A stretch of DNA of 64,000 nt from Galeruca laticollis (Eukaryota > Arthropoda > Insecta > Coleoptera > Chrysomelidae). Where the stretch lies: positions 60,837,717 to 60,901,716 of the forward strand of contig OY998185.1 in assembly GCA_963921935.1 (NCBI GenBank), given 5' to 3'. The stretch's first letter is position 1; each line of letters begins with the position of its first letter. Below are positions 63,030-64,000 of the stretch, piece by piece. The notes under the pieces were generated by a model that was not told the origin of the DNA, ran no database searches, and saw only the letters and a list, made by a program, of their open reading frames with translations. The position numbers and the translations under genes are program-made.

Positions 63030-63084
63030 CACACTATATGTCCCATATATTGAGATGGTACCCAGTCAGGGTGTTTTTTATCGT
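63030..63084 (-). CDS. THAP-domain gene, exon 2 (end of the zinc finger)
   Basis: After an acceptor (AACTCATTTTAG, minus) it reads EQPAVLYDKKHPDWVPSQYM then GHIV. Pro-Ala-x-Leu-Tyr-Asp then His-Pro-Asp-Trp-Val-Pro-Ser is the hallmark of the THAP C-terminal half. The first Glu is completed across the splice. The 3' limit is uncertain, because the frame runs on through CGCLMLNT. Confidence 0.6.
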
Positions 63085-63187
63085 AGAGGACAGCAGGTTG
63101 TTCTAAAATGAGTTAATAACTACTTGAGTACAAACTACGTAAAGTAGGAGCTAGTAGAGTTGATATATTTGATAAGAAGCCTACCAG

Positions 63188-63414
63188 TTATAAAGTGTTT
63201 ACAGCAAACTTTCTGGTGTTTCAATATAGATTCGGTCTGATCGTCTCTCTTTATTGCTGCAATCCATGCCACAGATATCCATGCAGTCCTGCGAAGTTTG
63301 GTCAAAACGTTTTTCTTCGTTAGAAACCTGTGTTTTGTCTCTACGGGAACAAAACGAAACTTCATCACGATTAGAACGGCTTCCACAACCAACTATAATA
63401 CATATCGAAGACAA
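63188..63414 (-). CDS. THAP-domain gene, exon 1 (one apparent frameshift)
   Basis: ATG at 63412-63414: MSSICIIVGCGSRSNRDEVS (first two zinc cysteines). The frame moves by one near 63350 to FVPVETKHRFLTKKN, then LTKLRRTAWISVAWIAAIKR, then QKVCCKHFIT with the third Cys and the His. Donor G/GTAGGC lies at about 63187 and joins exon 2 through an intron of about 100 bp. THAP is a C2CH DNA-binding finger found in host regulators and in P-element-type transposases. One indel makes it a pseudogene unless it is an assembly error. Confidence 0.6.
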
Positions 63415-64000
63415 CCACTACACTATTTAAAAACCACAATTTACAGCCAATAAACAGAAAGAAAATCAATTTAACGTGGGTTAAACAATCACTCTACAGT
63501 AACTTTGTTATTTATTTTACCTTCACCGCCATATTGAATTTATTTTGACAGGTCGTTGGATTGCCTAATTGTATTGCTACTTTCAATAACTCTATAAAAA
63601 GTAATACTTTAATAAAGTAACTTTTAATAAAAGCATCTTTTATTACAGATCTTCAATAACTCTCTATTAGTGATACGTATTTACAATCGGTGGTAAATAA
63701 TAAAACTGACAGATAATATTTTGATGAATCACGGTTAAAACTTATTTATTTTGAGATGGAACATTTTAAATTGGCGATTTCCGATAAAAATGTAATAAGA
63801 AATTCGAACTTTAAAATTACCTGTCACGTAACCTTAGTCGCGCTAAAAAAACGGCGCGATTGACGAAATCCGATATTACAATTTTTTTACGTGCATTTCG
63901 CAAGAAATTTCAACGTGACACATCAGATTTGAAACACCGTGAATTAAATTCACTTATTTCGTATACTGTGGTATGTGTCTTAAGATCTCCTATCTTTCAA
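63415..64000. other. No gene recognised; upstream of the THAP start
   Basis: AT-rich. TCAATAACTCT occurs twice (63582-63592 and 63653-63663), with a TA-rich stretch between. If the THAP gene is real its promoter would be here, but no core promoter element is convincing. Confidence 0.3.

Noticed and set aside
1..64000. CRISPR arrays, tRNA or rRNA genes, bacterial operons
   Set aside because: No spaced identical repeats, no cloverleaf or rRNA sequence recognised, and spliced genes with insect transposons show a eukaryotic nuclear origin.

Overview
This is AT-rich nuclear DNA from an animal, almost certainly an insect. A large, transposon-rich beetle-like genome would fit, but nothing here proves the order. 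The only conserved single-copy host gene I can name with confidence is kibra (WWC family), seen as two consecutive exons at 26421-26530 and 26627-26721 on the + strand. I could not find its first WW exon upstream or its coiled-coil exons downstream. If they are not simply missed, most of the window is intron of one very long gene. Other host-like pieces are a THAP-domain exon pair (63030-63414, minus), two phase-compatible candidate exons (58251-58324 and 57961-58023, minus) and a decayed ABHD4/5-type hydrolase copy (39920-40616).

Layout. 1-5013: PIF/Harbinger remains (MADF/BESS partner gene, reversed transposase fragment), two arrays of a ~174-bp repeat, and a truncated hAT. 5014-7560: a dead mariner-like transposase gene split by a Penelope-like element (PLE) foldback with a 13-bp target duplication, itself split by a MITE. 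8162-15139: a DD82E-type Tc1/mariner-superfamily element with ~565-bp terminal inverted repeats, carrying a Copia remnant and a TTAA-flanked piggyBac. 15919-23838: a head-to-head PLE complex flanked by a 12-bp duplication. It contains a TA-flanked TIR element, which in turn contains a Phantom/MULE transposon with an intact 465-codon transposase. 24320-26130: a Gypsy deletion derivative. 26421-26721: kibra. 28612-32460: PLE fragment and a DD82E-type gene split by a 2.27-kb hAT. 33182-35794: a second complete piggyBac whose long open frame lacks two catalytic aspartates. 36580-38230 and 48541-49961: two Crypton-like tyrosine-recombinase genes bounded by palindromes. 39647-45978: TA microsatellites and foldback repeats. 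47924-51962: a split hAT. 51963-56000: Gypsy pol split by a 3249-bp hAT with an 8-bp duplication, which holds a 5'-truncated LINE with a 12-bp duplication. 56940-62790: two LINEs, one nearly full length.

The most notable signal is RNA-like. The PLE terminal repeats carry a hammerhead-ribozyme-type core (CUGANGA, stem II, GAAA, short palindromic stem III, GUC, stem I) in five largely complete copies and one broken copy. The same architecture recurs in three unrelated palindromic repeats at 39.7, 43.6 and 45.3 kb. Two of these sit in TA tracts.

Apart from the Phantom transposase, and possibly the DD82E transposase exon, all transposon genes carry stops, frameshifts, lost catalytic residues or truncations. 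Nested insertions with clean duplications give a clear relative chronology.
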